In this document: one piece after another, positions 61,976 to 64,000 of the stretch | Position numbering within the stretch: position 1 is the stretch's first letter | Layout of the letters: every line of letters begins with the position of its first letter | The notes under the pieces: generated by a model | Seen by the model: the letters and a program-made list of their open reading frames with translations, nothing else | Databases searched by the model: none | Told to the model about the DNA's origin: nothing | Translations under genes and position numbers: made by a program | Source of the DNA: Ailanthus altissimus | Taxonomy: Eukaryota > Streptophyta > Magnoliopsida > Sapindales > Simaroubaceae | Assembly (NCBI GenBank): GCA_946807835.1 | Contig: OX327699.1 | Location: 1,428,501-1,492,500, forward strand | Reading direction: 5' to 3' | Length of the DNA: 64,000 bases

Positions 61976-64000
61976 TAGTAATATTTTTATTTTATCTTCA
62001 TGTATCACTTGAGATTATGGTTCTTGGGTGAATGGGATGTCAGATGGCATGTTAGGGGATATTATGGGAGTGTTTGAATCTAGTGAGGTTGGTTTTGAAA
62101 AATATTATGATGGATAGACTTTTGTTTCTAGTGGGCCATAATGGGGTGATTGATCTTTGCAAGATGTGTCGGTGTTTATTATTTGTGATATGCATCCTAC
62201 TGGTCATGTGTATTAATTGATAGTGATTCATCATCATGTGAAACACATGCTAGAGCAATGTTCTTTTGGTTGTTAGTTGGTGTCTTGAAAAATTCGGGTT
62301 AAAATCGTAAAAAAACTTCAACATCTGAATCATTGTTAGCTTCTGGTAGATGTGTGTTCTTTTTTAGGTGCATCTGCTTTAGATTGAGAAAGTGAGTGCA
62401 TCAATTATAGAATACCTTCATATGATTGATTATCCCTAAATAAAGATCTATTCCCTAGCGAGCCACATGCAAGTGATAGAAACATTATATCTAGCTTTAT
62501 GATTATGTATCCTCGCTCCTCATAAATATTCCAACACCTAAATAAGTCATTATCATTCTCAATTACCTCTGTCTCTCTATTCTACAGCTGATTAACTTTT
62601 ATTATAAGTTTTTAATCGCTCATTAAATTTCTATTTATTGCTAATTTGGTTATTAAGTATAATTTTACTACGTTCATCAGGATCTTGGTATTGTAGGTCA
62701 AACTTTATATCCATGAAGTCTATAATAAATTTTGTAAGGTGAAGTCATTTGGGGATTATATCCTTAAAACAAACATAGAGGTCATGATCATTGAAGGTAA
62801 ATACTTCAAACAACATTAATGCCATAAAACCAAAAGTGCTTCAAATCACAAAACACAATAAGCATTTCCATTACAAAACAAAGTTCCATCAAACTCTGCA
62901 TATGAAATTCTCAGGTGTTACCAATACAGTAGGTTCACATAGCAACAAGTTAATAGAACAATAGCAAGTCCCAAGTAACACAAACTATAAAAAAAATTAT
63001 TCTAATCACACAGTGTCAACTTTGGGAATTACTACAAGTGTTTTTTAACTTCTTTAATATATTTAGAAATTTCTTAGTATAACTCTCCTTTCAAATAGCA
63101 AGATATTTGTTTAAAGATATCTTAACACCGGTTACCTCTCAAATTGCAAAACAACCTTACAAAATTAAACTTAAACTAAAGGGAAAATAATATTTTTGTT
63201 TCAAAATTAATTTTCAATTTTGTCCTAAAAGTTTGACCTCATTTTTTATTTTGTCCTATAAATTTTAAAAAATTTAAAATTATTTGAGTATATTAATAGA
63301 TTTTGTTTGTTTTGATAAAGAAGTTAATTTTTCTGTAAAATGACATTTTTGTCTTTCATAAGTAATTCATAATTTATAATTTATTTTATTCTTATCTAAT
63401 TTAATTTTTGAAGCGTGACATAATTTCATTCATTCTTTTAATATAAAAAAGTAATTAAATAAATAAATTTATACTTAATTATTATATTAAATAAATTGAG
63501 TTTCATTTTTTTGTCATTTATCTTTCTCTTTTTCTCTAATCATCATTCATAATCATATCCAACCAAAACACACTGTTATCATCATCCATGAAACCAAATT
63601 TAATTCATATTTTCTTGCCAAAAATAACGGAAGTATCATAAGAGTACATGATTATATCTTGAAATTTGCACAAATAATTAAAAAAAAATTAAACCAACCA
63701 AGGGGATTCCAAAAGTGACAATAATAGTTCAGGCTAAGTTTGGGTTCAGCTTCTACGGAAAAATGGGCTTAAAGAACATAATGCTTGAATGCTAACATTT
63801 CAATAACCATGGTTTCTCGAGTGACAGAGTTTAGTCGAGCTTCAATTGAAAAGAATAGAAAGATAAATCGATGAACAAATCCAAACCTATCAAAACTCCT
63901 ACTGTGAGGGAAGAATATGTGCGGTGTCAAATGTTAAATACAAAAATTCAACCGAAAAACGCAGTTAATTTTCTATTTGATTAAAAACCCAAAATTACTA
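61976..64000. other. Spacer, no gene recognised
   Basis: No supported gene. The stretch 63180-63420, with 'ttttgtcctaaaagtttgac' and similar phrases, looks like a dispersed repeat, possibly the far end of the Mutator element, but matching inverted ends were not found. Confidence 0.4.

Overview
This window is nuclear DNA from a higher plant, most likely a eudicot. It is AT-rich and contains spliced genes with GT..AG introns, plant-type LTR retrotransposons (copia and chromodomain gypsy), MITEs, a Mutator remnant and a fragment of plastid DNA. I cannot name the species. Two host genes are supported: a laccase on the + strand (13670-18429) and a DUF1475-type membrane protein gene on the - strand (48908-56118). 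A truncated second copy of the DUF1475 gene lies at 733-4450.

Layout. 1-10250 is a near-identical copy of 48172-53193. The segment carries the last four exons of the DUF1475 gene. The left copy was then hit by a 5.06 kb Ale-like copia element (4531-9589), and the right copy keeps the empty target site. 10251-13669 is AT-rich spacer with dispersed repeats. The laccase gene follows; all of its copper ligands and splice sites are visible, but one base is missing in exon 2. 18430-22879 holds a small tandem repeat and a badly decayed copia remnant.

22880-43939 is one nested retrotransposon nest. A degenerate copia element with about 2 kb LTRs carries a 1.33 kb solo LTR in its left LTR. Its right LTR carries both a plastid psbB-upstream fragment and a 10.7 kb Tekay/Del-like gypsy. 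The gypsy in turn contains an inverted, truncated LTR of its own family that replaces the reverse transcriptase core. 43940-48171 is spacer with one hAT-like MITE.

48172-56118 holds the complete DUF1475 gene. Its 243-residue product is two homologous four-exon modules in tandem. 56119-64000 is AT-rich spacer with two related MITEs, a copia-type LTR fragment and a deleted Mutator-like transposase.

The host genes show no shared pathway. Laccase is a secreted copper oxidase, while the DUF1475 protein is a membrane protein of unknown function. The most interesting points are: a retrotransposon LTR with a TATA box and G-box lying 80 bp upstream of the first intact exon of the truncated DUF1475 copy; the repeated exon plan of the full-length gene; the single frameshift in an otherwise intact laccase; the plastid insertion; and a GC-rich motif shared by three unrelated repeats. 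All exon limits were read by eye from splice consensus and family similarity, with no transcript evidence.
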